From Thermoguttaceae bacterium (lineage in GTDB: Bacteria > Planctomycetota > Planctomycetia > Pirellulales > Thermoguttaceae), in assembly GCA_017454585.1 (NCBI GenBank), contig JAFTCU010000320.1, positions 1 through 20,783 on the forward strand: a stretch of DNA of 20,783 nucleotides, given 5' to 3'. Numbering within the stretch: position 1 is the first letter of the stretch; every line of letters starts with the position of its first letter. The notes below the pieces were generated by a model. That model made no database searches and had not been told where the DNA came from. It was given only the letters and a program-made list of their open reading frames with translations. Shown piece after piece: positions 15,001-20,783 of the stretch. Made by a program: the position numbers and the translations under genes.

Positions 15001-15732
15001 ATGAAAATCATCGATGACCATTCCCATATCGGCAACTTCGGCTCGTGGGCGAGGTTTGATTTTGATCTCGCGCGGCTGAAAGATCAGATGGACGAGTTCA
15101 ACATCGAAAAGACGTTTCTGACCGGCTCCCACTGCCACGACAACGAGGCCGTTCTCGACGCCTTCCAGAAGGCTCCGGAGCTGATCGTCCCGGTCGCGTG
15201 GGTCAAGCCAGGCGAGCCCCAGGTCCTGGCCGACATTCGCCGATACGTGGAGCGCGAGGGCTTCCGGGCCGTGAAGCTGCACCCGCTTTTTGACGCCTAC
15301 TGCGCGGACGACACGATCGTCGATCCGGTCCTCGATCTGGCCGAAGAACTGGGAATTCCGGTCTTCATCCACAGCGGGCACCCGCCGTTTTCGCTCCCGT
15401 GGCAGATCGGGTGGCTGGCCGAGCGTCATCCGCGTGTCCCGATCATCATGCTGCACATGGGTCACGCCCACGGCGTTTACGTCGATGCCGCGCTGAAGGT
15501 CGCCCGACGCTACCCCAACATTTACCTTGACACTTCCGGGACCTCGATGAGCGTCAAGATCCGCGAAGCGTACGAGACGGTCGGTCCCAACCGCGTTCTT
15601 TTCGGGATCGACTCGCCCTTCCATGAACCGAGCGTGGAGATCGAAAAGACCCGCGCCACTTACTTACCCGAAGACGCCCTCCGGCGCATCTACCACGACA
15701 ACGCAGCCGAGCTTTTCAGCCTGGAGAATTAG
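15001..15732 (+). CDS. Amidohydrolase family 2 protein (TIM-barrel metal-dependent hydrolase)
   Basis: The start at 15001 follows AAAGGA; an in-frame GTG at 14986 has no site. The 243-residue protein carries DHSHIG (6-11) as the N-terminal HxH metal motif, VKLHPLFDAY (91-100) on a later strand, VFIHSGHPPF (121-130) with a metal His, LHMGHAHG (151-158) and FGIDSPF (201-207) with the final Asp. This is the standard amidohydrolase_2 set, in the size range of short decarboxylase or hydrolase members. It has no signal peptide. The gene immediately precedes the secreted UGSC-like gene (44-base gap), so the two may share a message, but no substrate can be inferred. Confidence 0.87.
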   Translation: MKIIDDHSHIGNFGSWARFDFDLARLKDQMDEFNIEKTFLTGSHCHDNEAVLDAFQKAPELIVPVAWVKPGEPQVLADIRRYVEREGFRAVKLHPLFDAYCADDTIVDPVLDLAEELGIPVFIHSGHPPFSLPWQIGWLAERHPRVPIIMLHMGHAHGVYVDAALKVARRYPNIYLDTSGTSMSVKIREAYETVGPNRVLFGIDSPFHEPSVEIEKTRATYLPEDALRRIYHDNAAELFSLEN

Positions 15733-15776
15733 TTTTCAATCCTGAATTTACCAACGAAACTACAAAGGAGAAAAAA

Positions 15777-17954
15777 ATGAACCGATCCATCATCGCCGGA
15801 ATCGTGCTGGCAGGACTGCTCGCCGTCAGTTTCGCAAGGGCCGCGGAGGAATGCGAAGACGGCTTTTGCCCGCTGCCGCTGGGTGGAGAGGCGACGCTGA
15901 AAGTCCTCTCGCCCGTCCCCGACTCGGTCGTGGAACCGATCCCCCCCGCGAAGCGCCTTAAGTCCTTGGACGGCAAGACCATCGCGCTGGTCGGCGGCAG
16001 TTTCATGGCAAACGTCACCCACCCGGAACTCAAACGGCTCATCCTCAAAGAGTTCCCGACCGCGAAAGTGTACGTTCTGAGCGAAATCGGCTCGGCCGGC
16101 CCCTGGCCGCGTCCCGGAGTCGTTCGGCGGGAAAAGGATGAATTCCAGCGAAAGCTGAAGGAATTCAAAATCGACGCGGTCGTCTCGGGAAACGGCGGGT
16201 GCGGCCTCTGCACGCCCAAAGAAACCGGCTCGTGCATCGCGGCTGAGGTGCTCGGCATTCCGGCCGTGATGATTGCCGGCCCCGGGTTCGTGAAGCAGGC
16301 CAAAAGTACGGCACGCTCGGCCGGTCTGGACCACCTTTGCGTCGCGGAATACCCAGGCGCGTTCGCCAGCCACACGCACGACGAACTGATCCAAAACACG
16401 CGCAAGATCCTCTGGCCAAAAATCAAAGCCGGCCTGACCGGCAAAATAGCCGCGGACGACGGCAAAGAGGAAGCAGTTACGGCGGACGACTCCCTGATCA
16501 CCGGCACGGCGACCGAGATCCAGCGCATTTTTCTCGATTCCGGCTGGACGGACGGTCTGCCGATCATCCCGCCCACGCAAGAGGCCGTGGCGGAGTTTCT
16601 GAAGTTCACCGACCTTCCGGCCGACCAGTCGCTCGGGGCGATCCCGCAGGCACAACGCGAAGTGACGGTCCGCCACGTTGCCGTGAATGGCGTGATGGCC
16701 GGCTGCCCGCCCGAGTTTATGCCGCTTTTGCTGGCGTACGTCGAGGCGATGAAGGACGGCGATTTCAGGCGCCCGCTCATTTCGACGCACGCCTGGACCC
16801 CTTACTGCTGGCTGAACGGCCCCGTCGCGAGGCAGCTCGGTTTTGACGCCGGCCAGGGGCAGATCAACGAGCCGAAAAATGCCGTTTTGGGTCGGTTCAT
16901 TAACCTCGCCATGCTCAATCTGGGCGGTTACTACGTGACAGAAAACCGCATGGGAACGTTCGGCTACCTGATGCCGTGGTGCCTGGTCGAAGACGAAAAG
17001 GCCGCGCTGGCGGTGGGCTGGAAACCGTGGCAAATGCAGAACGGGTGCACGATCGACGAGTCCACGCTGACGGCCGGCTCCTCGATCAACTGGGGGAATA
17101 ATCTCGTCCCGGCCACCTCAGACGGCGAGCGCATCAAGGACATGATCGCGTGGGACGCCGTGGAGAAATCGCAAATGGCCCTGACGAGCGGAATGCCCTG
17201 CACGTACCGCGTCTTCCTGATCACCGAGGGCGTGGCACGCGATCTGGCCCAAGTGTACCCGTCCAAGGACGAACTCTGCCGGGCGGTGGAAGAAACCTCC
17301 CGCATTCCGCTCGGGACCCGCACGTTCGCGAACTACTGGGGGAACCCGGGAAGCGCGTTCGACCCGCAGAATTACTCCCTCCAGATGCACGAGCGGCGGA
17401 TCGCCTCATCCGAGGGAGCGGCCGAAACGCTCACGCCCCCGTGGCTCGCCTGGACCGGGTTTGAATCACTCGATACGGTCCCCGCCATGGAGGAAGGCAA
17501 GAGCGCGTTCCTCGTCACGGGCGACCCGGCACGGAACAAGGACCTGTGCGTCCCCGGCGGCGGCTTCGTCATGGTGAAGATTCAGCTCCCCAAGGCGTGG
17601 GACAAACTGATGGCCGAACGCGGATACGAGCCGCTCAAAAACTTCCGCCTCAAGACGAACCTCAAGCCCGACGCGCCGCGTCCGAAGCCCCGCACACGCC
17701 CGCAGACGAACGGCCCGTCGAGGGGTGACCACCCGCAACGTCCGCAGACCGGCGGACCGTCGAGAGGAAATTACCCCCAACGCCCGCAAACCGGCGACCC
17801 GTCGAGAGGCAATTACCCCCAGCGCCCACAGACCGGCGGACCGTCGAGAGGCAATTACCCCCAGCGCCCACAGACCGGCGGACCGTCGAGAGGCAATTAC
17901 CCCCAGCGCCCTGTTCCGAACCGGGGCACGTACGAAAGGAATCCTGACGAATGA
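15777..17954 (+). CDS. Secreted UGSC-like protein with CGLC motif and C-terminal 14-residue repeats
   Basis: The 725-residue protein has a Sec signal peptide (about 1-22; LLAVSFARA). An N-terminal domain (about 65-215) includes LVGGSFMANVTHPE and VVSGNGGCGLCTPKE, where CGLC (142-145) sits where UGSC-family (seleno)proteins have U-G-S-C. The codon at 142 is TGC, so it is a Cys form. A second domain (about 240-640) begins TEIQRIFLDSGWTDGLPIIP and continues with VRHVAVNGVMAGCPPEFMPL, a pattern I associate with UGSC proteins. Their activity is unknown to me; a thiol redox or metal role is plausible. Residues 641-710 are five tandem repeats of RPQTGGPSRGNYPQ type, probably a disordered, Arg-rich tail. 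AAAGGAG precedes the ATG. The stop overlaps a decayed radical SAM start by ATGA. Confidence 0.75.
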   Translation: MNRSIIAGIVLAGLLAVSFARAAEECEDGFCPLPLGGEATLKVLSPVPDSVVEPIPPAKRLKSLDGKTIALVGGSFMANVTHPELKRLILKEFPTAKVYVLSEIGSAGPWPRPGVVRREKDEFQRKLKEFKIDAVVSGNGGCGLCTPKETGSCIAAEVLGIPAVMIAGPGFVKQAKSTARSAGLDHLCVAEYPGAFASHTHDELIQNTRKILWPKIKAGLTGKIAADDGKEEAVTADDSLITGTATEIQRIFLDSGWTDGLPIIPPTQEAVAEFLKFTDLPADQSLGAIPQAQREVTVRHVAVNGVMAGCPPEFMPLLLAYVEAMKDGDFRRPLISTHAWTPYCWLNGPVARQLGFDAGQGQINEPKNAVLGRFINLAMLNLGGYYVTENRMGTFGYLMPWCLVEDEKAALAVGWKPWQMQNGCTIDESTLTAGSSINWGNNLVPATSDGERIKDMIAWDAVEKSQMALTSGMPCTYRVFLITEGVARDLAQVYPSKDELCRAVEETSRIPLGTRTFANYWGNPGSAFDPQNYSLQMHERRIASSEGAAETLTPPWLAWTGFESLDTVPAMEEGKSAFLVTGDPARNKDLCVPGGGFVMVKIQLPKAWDKLMAERGYEPLKNFRLKTNLKPDAPRPKPRTRPQTNGPSRGDHPQRPQTGGPSRGNYPQRPQTGDPSRGNYPQRPQTGGPSRGNYPQRPQTGGPSRGNYPQRPVPNRGTYERNPDE
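17697..17906 (+). repeat. Five tandem 42-bp repeats encoding RPQTGGPSRGNYPQ-type units
   Basis: Five units of 42 bp lie head to tail inside the 3' end of the UGSC-like gene. Units 4 (17823-17864) and 5 (17865-17906) are identical at DNA level; unit 3 differs from them at about four bases, and unit 1 is the most diverged (RPQTNGPSRGDHPQ). The pattern indicates recent growth at the 3' side by slippage or unequal recombination. All unit lengths keep the reading frame, so copy number can vary without breaking the protein. Confidence 0.92.
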
Positions 17955-18109
17955 GTTTTCCCGGGGTGATGCGTTACCTGCTTTTCGGCACGGGATACTG
18001 GGTCCGCCGGAGGATTTTCGGTTGCCGGACTCCGTTCATTGCGGGGCTGGTGCTGAATCAGTCGTGCAATCTCGCCTGCGACCGTGCAGTTTCTATTGGA
18101 AGAATTTAA
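17951..18109 (+). pseudogene. Truncated start of a radical SAM gene
   Basis: An ATG at 17951 overlaps the stop codon of the UGSC-like gene (ATGA) and opens a 52-codon frame ending at TAA 18107-18109. Its product contains TPFIAGLVLNQSCNLACDRA (27-46). This is the usual start of a radical SAM enzyme, where CNLxCxxC holds the [4Fe-4S] cluster. Here the third position is Ala, not Cys, and the frame stops six residues later. The rest of the enzyme, normally more than 250 residues, is missing. The tight overlap with the upstream gene suggests an intact ancestor was co-translated with it. I read this as a decayed gene; a functional 52-residue peptide is less likely. Confidence 0.65.
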
Positions 18110-18162
18110 CTGAAAACAGAAAACTGGGAGCTGAAAACTTCTTTCCGTAATGGGAGGAACTC
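18110..18162. repeat. Short imperfect repeats (CTGAAAAC type) at the radical SAM deletion point
   Basis: ACTGAAAACAGAAAACTGGG and then AGCTGAAAACTTC form imperfect repeats of a CTGAAAAC unit. They begin right after the premature stop of the truncated radical SAM gene and end before the GGGAGGA ribosome site of the next gene. Short repeats of this kind could have taken part in the deletion. Confidence 0.45.
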
Positions 18163-19407
18163 ATGAAACTGAAAAAAACGGTCCTTGGCGTGGCCCGGCG
18201 CATTTTGTCGGGCGAAAAGGGTGAGGCGTTCACGATGCGGCCGTCTCAGCGGTCAGAATTCCCGCCCGCCAGCGGCACGCAGGACTTTTACGCGCACATT
18301 CCGTACTGCCGGAACCACTGCGCGTACTGCCCGTACAACACGAAGCTGCTCGATCTGGAGGAAGTCCCGGTCTTCTACGAGGTGTTGCTTGCCGAGGCGC
18401 GTCTTGCGGCAGCGAACGGGGCCTCAGTGGAGGGCCGGTCGTTCTACATCGGCGGCGGGACCCCAACCTGCACGGGCGACGGACTGACGCGCTTCATCCG
18501 GGAATTCACCTCGATCTGCGGCCAGCCGGCGACCATCGCGCTGGAGACCTCGGCCGAGGAACTGACCGCCCCGCTGCTCGAAAATCTGCTTCAGGCCGGC
18601 GTCACGCAGCTGAGCGTCGGGGTTCAGAGTTTCGCCCCCCACGTCCTCAAGACGCTTGGACGCGCCGGCCATCCGGAAACCTACGGCGGGAAACTCGAGA
18701 TGGCCGCCCGCGCCGGGTTCGAGAATCTGAACGTCGATCTGATGTACGACGCCGATACCGAATCGATCGGAGACCTCGCCAGCGACATAAGCCAAGCGAT
18801 CCAGACCGGGGCGGACCAGTTCACGATTTACCCGCTTTTCCGTTTCTTCCGGCAGGAGGGCGTCGCCATGCCGCGACTGCGGAACCGGCGGAAATTCTTC
18901 GCGTTCGTGTGGAAACGGATGGAACTGGACGGTTTCTCGCCCGTTTCGGTCTGGAGTTTTCGCAGGGGTGGGCGCGGTGAGTCGTTTTCCTCCGTGCAGC
19001 GCCGCGCGTTCGTCGGCCTCGGCCCGGGCGCGGGAACATGCCGGGAGGACATTTTCGCGTTCAACACGTTCGACACGTCGGCGTGGATGAGCCGGATCAA
19101 AGAGGGCAAATGCGCGTACTCGCTCGAAATGCCGCTCTCGCCGAACCTTTCCGCCCTCTACGGCCTTTACTGGGACCTTTACGCGGGCCATCTGCCGAAG
19201 AAACTCGACCCGGACCTCAAGCGTCGGCGCATCCTTGGCTTCCTCGCCTCCGCCGCCCGCCTTTTGGGTTTCTGCCGCGGCGAGACGCTGACCGAGCGGG
19301 GCATGTACTGGATCCACCTCCTTCAGAACCAGTACATGCTCGACTACATCGACAGGGTGTGGGCCGCCTCGAAGAAGAACCCGTTCCCGGAAGAGATCAA
19401 ACTGTAA
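18163..19407 (+). CDS. HemW-like radical SAM protein (coproporphyrinogen III oxidase-like family)
   Basis: The 414-residue protein has FYAHIPYCRNHCAYCPYNTK (42-61) with the radical SAM cysteines Cys49, Cys53 and Cys56, the glycine motif SFYIGGGTPT (93-102), and TQLSVGVQSF, the segment shared by HemW, HemN and relatives. The C-terminal part differs from standard HemW but keeps the general shape. Relatives include HemW (heme chaperone), HutW and other oxygen-independent radical SAM enzymes; without the usual heme genes nearby I do not assign one. GGAGGA precedes the ATG. It follows the truncated radical SAM gene directly, so the ancestral operon seems to have carried two radical SAM enzymes after the UGSC-like gene. 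Confidence 0.85.
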   Translation: MKLKKTVLGVARRILSGEKGEAFTMRPSQRSEFPPASGTQDFYAHIPYCRNHCAYCPYNTKLLDLEEVPVFYEVLLAEARLAAANGASVEGRSFYIGGGTPTCTGDGLTRFIREFTSICGQPATIALETSAEELTAPLLENLLQAGVTQLSVGVQSFAPHVLKTLGRAGHPETYGGKLEMAARAGFENLNVDLMYDADTESIGDLASDISQAIQTGADQFTIYPLFRFFRQEGVAMPRLRNRRKFFAFVWKRMELDGFSPVSVWSFRRGGRGESFSSVQRRAFVGLGPGAGTCREDIFAFNTFDTSAWMSRIKEGKCAYSLEMPLSPNLSALYGLYWDLYAGHLPKKLDPDLKRRRILGFLASAARLLGFCRGETLTERGMYWIHLLQNQYMLDYIDRVWAASKKNPFPEEIKL

Positions 19408-19616
19408 TAATTCGTAATTCGGAATTAAAAGGTTCGGGTCTTTCTGAAACCCACATTACGCGAAGCGATAATTACGCATTGAAAAGAGGAACTACGAGAC
19501 GCAGAGATTTCATCGTCTGTTCCGGGACATGGGTCAACTATTGCCATACAGCTTCAGTCATGGCATTTGATCTTTTGCCAGTGGGTGGTTCTGCTTGGGA
19601 TGAATGCGCTACGGTC
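19408..19616. other. Convergent intergenic region with short repeats and weak hairpins
   Basis: This gap separates the + strand radical SAM gene from the - strand ADP-ribosylglycohydrolase. It begins with the short repeat AATTCGTAATTCGGAATT. TGCCAT (19542-19547) and ATGGCA (19560-19565) can pair, and TGGCA/TGCCA (19561-19580) gives an alternative overlapping hairpin near the end of the - strand gene. None has a strong T-run. I see no gene here. Confidence 0.5.
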
Positions 19617-20441
19617 TTAAATGCCGTTTACGGTTTCCTTTTCCAGAATGGTGCCGTATTGGGATTCAAAGGCGTTCAGGATTTCGAGCTGCGTCGCGTC
19701 GAGGAACGTCAAAGCGAGTTTTCGAATGTCGGCCGGAATACCGTAATAAGCCTCGGCAATTCCCCCAGCAATCGCCGCGATCGTGTCACTATCGCCGCCG
19801 ATGGAAATGGCATTCCGGATGGTGTCTTCAAAGCCGGTGGACTCGAAGAACGCTTCCAGCGCCTGCGGCACCGATCCCTGGCACGAGACATCAAATTTGT
19901 AAGTTTCGCGGATGTCCTCAAGCTGGAAGTCGATCTTGTAATAGTGCGCCTCGATGAAATCGCGGATCTCGATCATGCTCTTCCCGCTTCGGGCGAGAAA
20001 GATGGCTGCGGCAACCGCTTCGGCGCCCTTCATGCCCTCGGGGTGGTTGTGAGTGACTTCCGTCACCGCCGCCGACATGGCTTTGGCGTCATCGAGCGTC
20101 GAAGCAGCGAAACCGCACGGACTGACGCGCATCGCCGCCCCGTTGCCCCAGCTGTAATACGGTTGAGGATCGTCGTCATAAATCCATCTGCGGAACGAGC
20201 CCCCATATCCGGCATGAGGATATTTTTGCCCAAGCTCCTGCATCCACGCGACGGCCTGGCGGCTCAGCGAATCACAGCTGCCGCCGCAGTCCAGGATCGC
20301 CTGCGCGATCGCGAGCGTCATGACACTGTCATCAGTTGGTCTGCATTTCTTGATATGAGAAAGGAGTTCAAAATCCTTTGATTTCCTGTTATTCCACTCA
20401 AATCTTGAACCGGCAATATCGCCTATGATTGCTCCTAACAT
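19617..20441 (-). CDS. ADP-ribosylglycohydrolase (DraG/ARH family), second copy
   Basis: The only - strand gene that I support. I place the start at 20441 because a GGAG lies eight bases upstream and MLGAIIGDIAGSRFEW is the typical family N-terminus; the frame is open further upstream but without a ribosome site. The 274-residue protein has TDDS (36-39), NGAAMRVSPCGF (100-111) and IGGDSDTIAAIAGGIAEAYYG (214-234), the complete metal-binding set of the family. The NGAAMR/GGDSDTIA pattern differs from the first copy (NGSIMR, GGDADSIG), so the two belong to different subgroups rather than a recent duplication. It has its own promoter and is divergent from the tmRNA-like gene. The target is unknown. 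Confidence 0.92.
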   Translation of the reverse strand: MLGAIIGDIAGSRFEWNNRKSKDFELLSHIKKCRPTDDSVMTLAIAQAILDCGGSCDSLSRQAVAWMQELGQKYPHAGYGGSFRRWIYDDDPQPYYSWGNGAAMRVSPCGFAASTLDDAKAMSAAVTEVTHNHPEGMKGAEAVAAAIFLARSGKSMIEIRDFIEAHYYKIDFQLEDIRETYKFDVSCQGSVPQALEAFFESTGFEDTIRNAISIGGDSDTIAAIAGGIAEAYYGIPADIRKLALTFLDATQLEILNAFESQYGTILEKETVNGI

Positions 20442-20513
20442 TTGGTTATCTCCGTTTTGTTTGTGTGGATTTCTAAAACTTCTCTCCTTGGAAGTTAACA
20501 GACCCAATACCCG

Positions 20514-20544
20514 ATTATAATACAAGAAAATTTCTCGCGGTCAA
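20514..20544 (-). promoter_or_regulatory. Sigma70-like promoter of the second ADP-ribosylglycohydrolase gene
   Basis: On the - strand TTGACC (20544-20539) is followed by TATTATAAT (20522-20514). Taking TATTAT as the -10 gives a 16-bp spacer; taking the perfect TATAAT gives 19 bp. Either way transcription would start about 65-70 bases before the ATG at 20441. Confidence 0.55.
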
Positions 20545-20643
20545 GGAGGGGGATTATCGGCGTATATGGAATTTTCTCAAAAAATGATGAGAATTATTTC
20601 GAGAGATAAAAGATTGTGATTTCACGATCGGTGGGAGATGATG

Positions 20644-20679
20644 CGGGAAATTTTTGGTATTTTTTTGAAAAATTTCCCG
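20644..20679. repeat. 12-bp perfect inverted repeat upstream of the tmRNA promoter
   Basis: CGGGAAATTTTT (20644-20655) and AAAAATTTCCCG (20668-20679) are perfect inverted copies around a 12-base T-rich centre. The right arm ends nine bases before the -35 box of the + strand promoter. It could be a regulator operator, an upstream A/T-rich activating element or a transcription end signal for something read from the left. Confidence 0.7.
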
Positions 20680-20687
20680 GGGGGCTA

Positions 20688-20715
20688 TTGACATTGGAGG
20701 GGATTCTGTTAAAAT
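20688..20715 (+). promoter_or_regulatory. Strong sigma70 promoter for the tmRNA-like gene
   Basis: A perfect -35 TTGACA (20688-20693) and a near-perfect -10 TAAAAT (20710-20715) with a 16-bp spacer. Transcription should start at about 20722, just before the leader hairpin. Confidence 0.75.
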
Positions 20716-20722
20716 CGTAAGA

Positions 20723-20748
20723 GTTGAAGGGAAATATGCCCGCTCAAC
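20723..20748 (+). ncRNA. Leader hairpin ahead of the tmRNA-like gene
   Basis: GTTGA (20723-20727) pairs with TCAAC (20744-20748), and GGG (20729-20731) with CCC (20739-20741), around an AAATATG loop. It begins at the predicted transcription start and ends where the mature tmRNA might begin, so it may be a 5' leader removed by processing. Confidence 0.4.
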
Positions 20749-20783
20749 GGTGTACAGGGTGCCTGGATTTGACAGGGTTACAG
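20749..20783 (+). ncRNA. ssrA: 5' end of a tmRNA (ssrA), cut by the window edge
   Basis: GGATTTGACAGGGTTA (20765-20780) closely matches the conserved tmRNA start segment, which reads GGATTCGACAGGGATA in Bacillus subtilis (two differences, by memory). It is 43 bases downstream of a strong promoter's expected start. tmRNA rescues stalled ribosomes and tags unfinished proteins for destruction. The distance from the supposed acceptor stem (GGTGTAC at 20749) to this motif is some five bases longer than usual, so the exact 5' end is uncertain; GGGTGCC at 20757 is the alternative. The tag-coding part and the 3' acceptor half lie outside the window, so the call cannot be fully confirmed. Confidence 0.6.

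Larger units (their letters stand above)
20442..20783. other. Divergent control region between the second ADP-ribosylglycohydrolase and the tmRNA-like gene
   Basis: No protein gene is seen in these 342 bases. The region holds a - strand promoter (20514-20544), a small TTCTCA/TGAGAA inverted repeat (20574-20593), a 12-bp perfect inverted repeat (20644-20679), a + strand promoter (20688-20715), a leader hairpin (20723-20748) and the start of a tmRNA-like gene. The AT content is high. Confidence 0.6.

Noticed and set aside
16200..16211. Selenocysteine in the UGSC-like protein
   Set aside because: The codon at the U position is TGC, not TGA, so this protein uses Cys.
15729..17033. A long open frame on the - strand opposite the UGSC-like gene
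   Set aside because: It is an antisense shadow; the + strand frame has a signal peptide, family motifs and a ribosome binding site, while this one has none.
17697..17906. CRISPR array
   Set aside because: The repeats are directly adjacent without spacers, keep the reading frame and encode a protein tail.
19038..20381. A 447-codon + strand open frame spanning the radical SAM end, the gap and the antisense of the ADP-ribosylglycohydrolase
   Set aside because: It crosses two well-supported genes in the wrong frame or strand and has no family motifs.

Overview
The window is a GC-rich bacterial chromosome segment. Nearly every gene lies on the + strand, each with its own Shine-Dalgarno sequence, and gaps are short. 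The exceptions are one - strand gene at the right end and a truncated tmRNA-like gene at the right edge. Lipoprotein, Sec and twin-arginine-like signals and a VanX-type periplasmic dipeptidase suggest a Gram-negative cell plan. The UGSC-like secreted protein and odd radical SAM genes remind me of host-associated PVC-superphylum bacteria (Lentisphaerota, Kiritimatiellota, Planctomycetota). That placement is a guess; nothing here proves it.

Layout. 1-2257: tail of a flavodoxin-family gene, a metallo-beta-lactamase-fold protein, an AlkA-type DNA glycosylase and an FMN-binding split-barrel protein. 2258-4400: an AT-rich islet holding a solo DUF262/HNH (GmrSD/SspE-like) nuclease gene, with a promoter and a strong stem-loop upstream and a 12-bp perfect inverted repeat just downstream. 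4401-7763: GNAT acetyltransferase, ADP-ribosylglycohydrolase (with a good promoter), VanX-like D-Ala-D-Ala dipeptidase, macrodomain protein and a second GNAT. 7795-9731: a tandem pair of paralogous secreted or membrane-anchored alpha/beta hydrolases. 9826-11875: methyltransferase, NUDIX ADP-ribose pyrophosphatase-like protein and patatin-like protein, joined by ATGA stop/start overlaps. 11915-13861: QueG-like double [4Fe-4S] protein and a third secreted alpha/beta hydrolase. 13939-14982: a second AT-rich foreign-looking gene, a DUF1016/YhcG PDDEXK nuclease. 15001-19407: amidohydrolase, a secreted UGSC-like protein ending in five 14-residue repeats, a decayed radical SAM start and an intact HemW-like radical SAM gene. 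19617-20441 (- strand): a second ADP-ribosylglycohydrolase. 20644-20783: inverted repeat, strong promoter, leader hairpin and the start of a tmRNA-like RNA.

Two themes stand out. First, there are four ADP-ribose-related proteins: two DraG-family hydrolases, a macrodomain and a NUDIX hydrolase with the ADP-ribose pyrophosphatase look. Together they could remove ADP-ribose from targets and then break it down. Second, the amidohydrolase/UGSC/radical SAM block contains a secreted Cys-Gly-Leu-Cys protein with a growing repeat tail and the remnant of a radical SAM gene. The two AT-rich nuclease genes look like separate defence-gene insertions. I did not see a complete, clearly new multi-gene system; the UGSC block is the best candidate for something undescribed.
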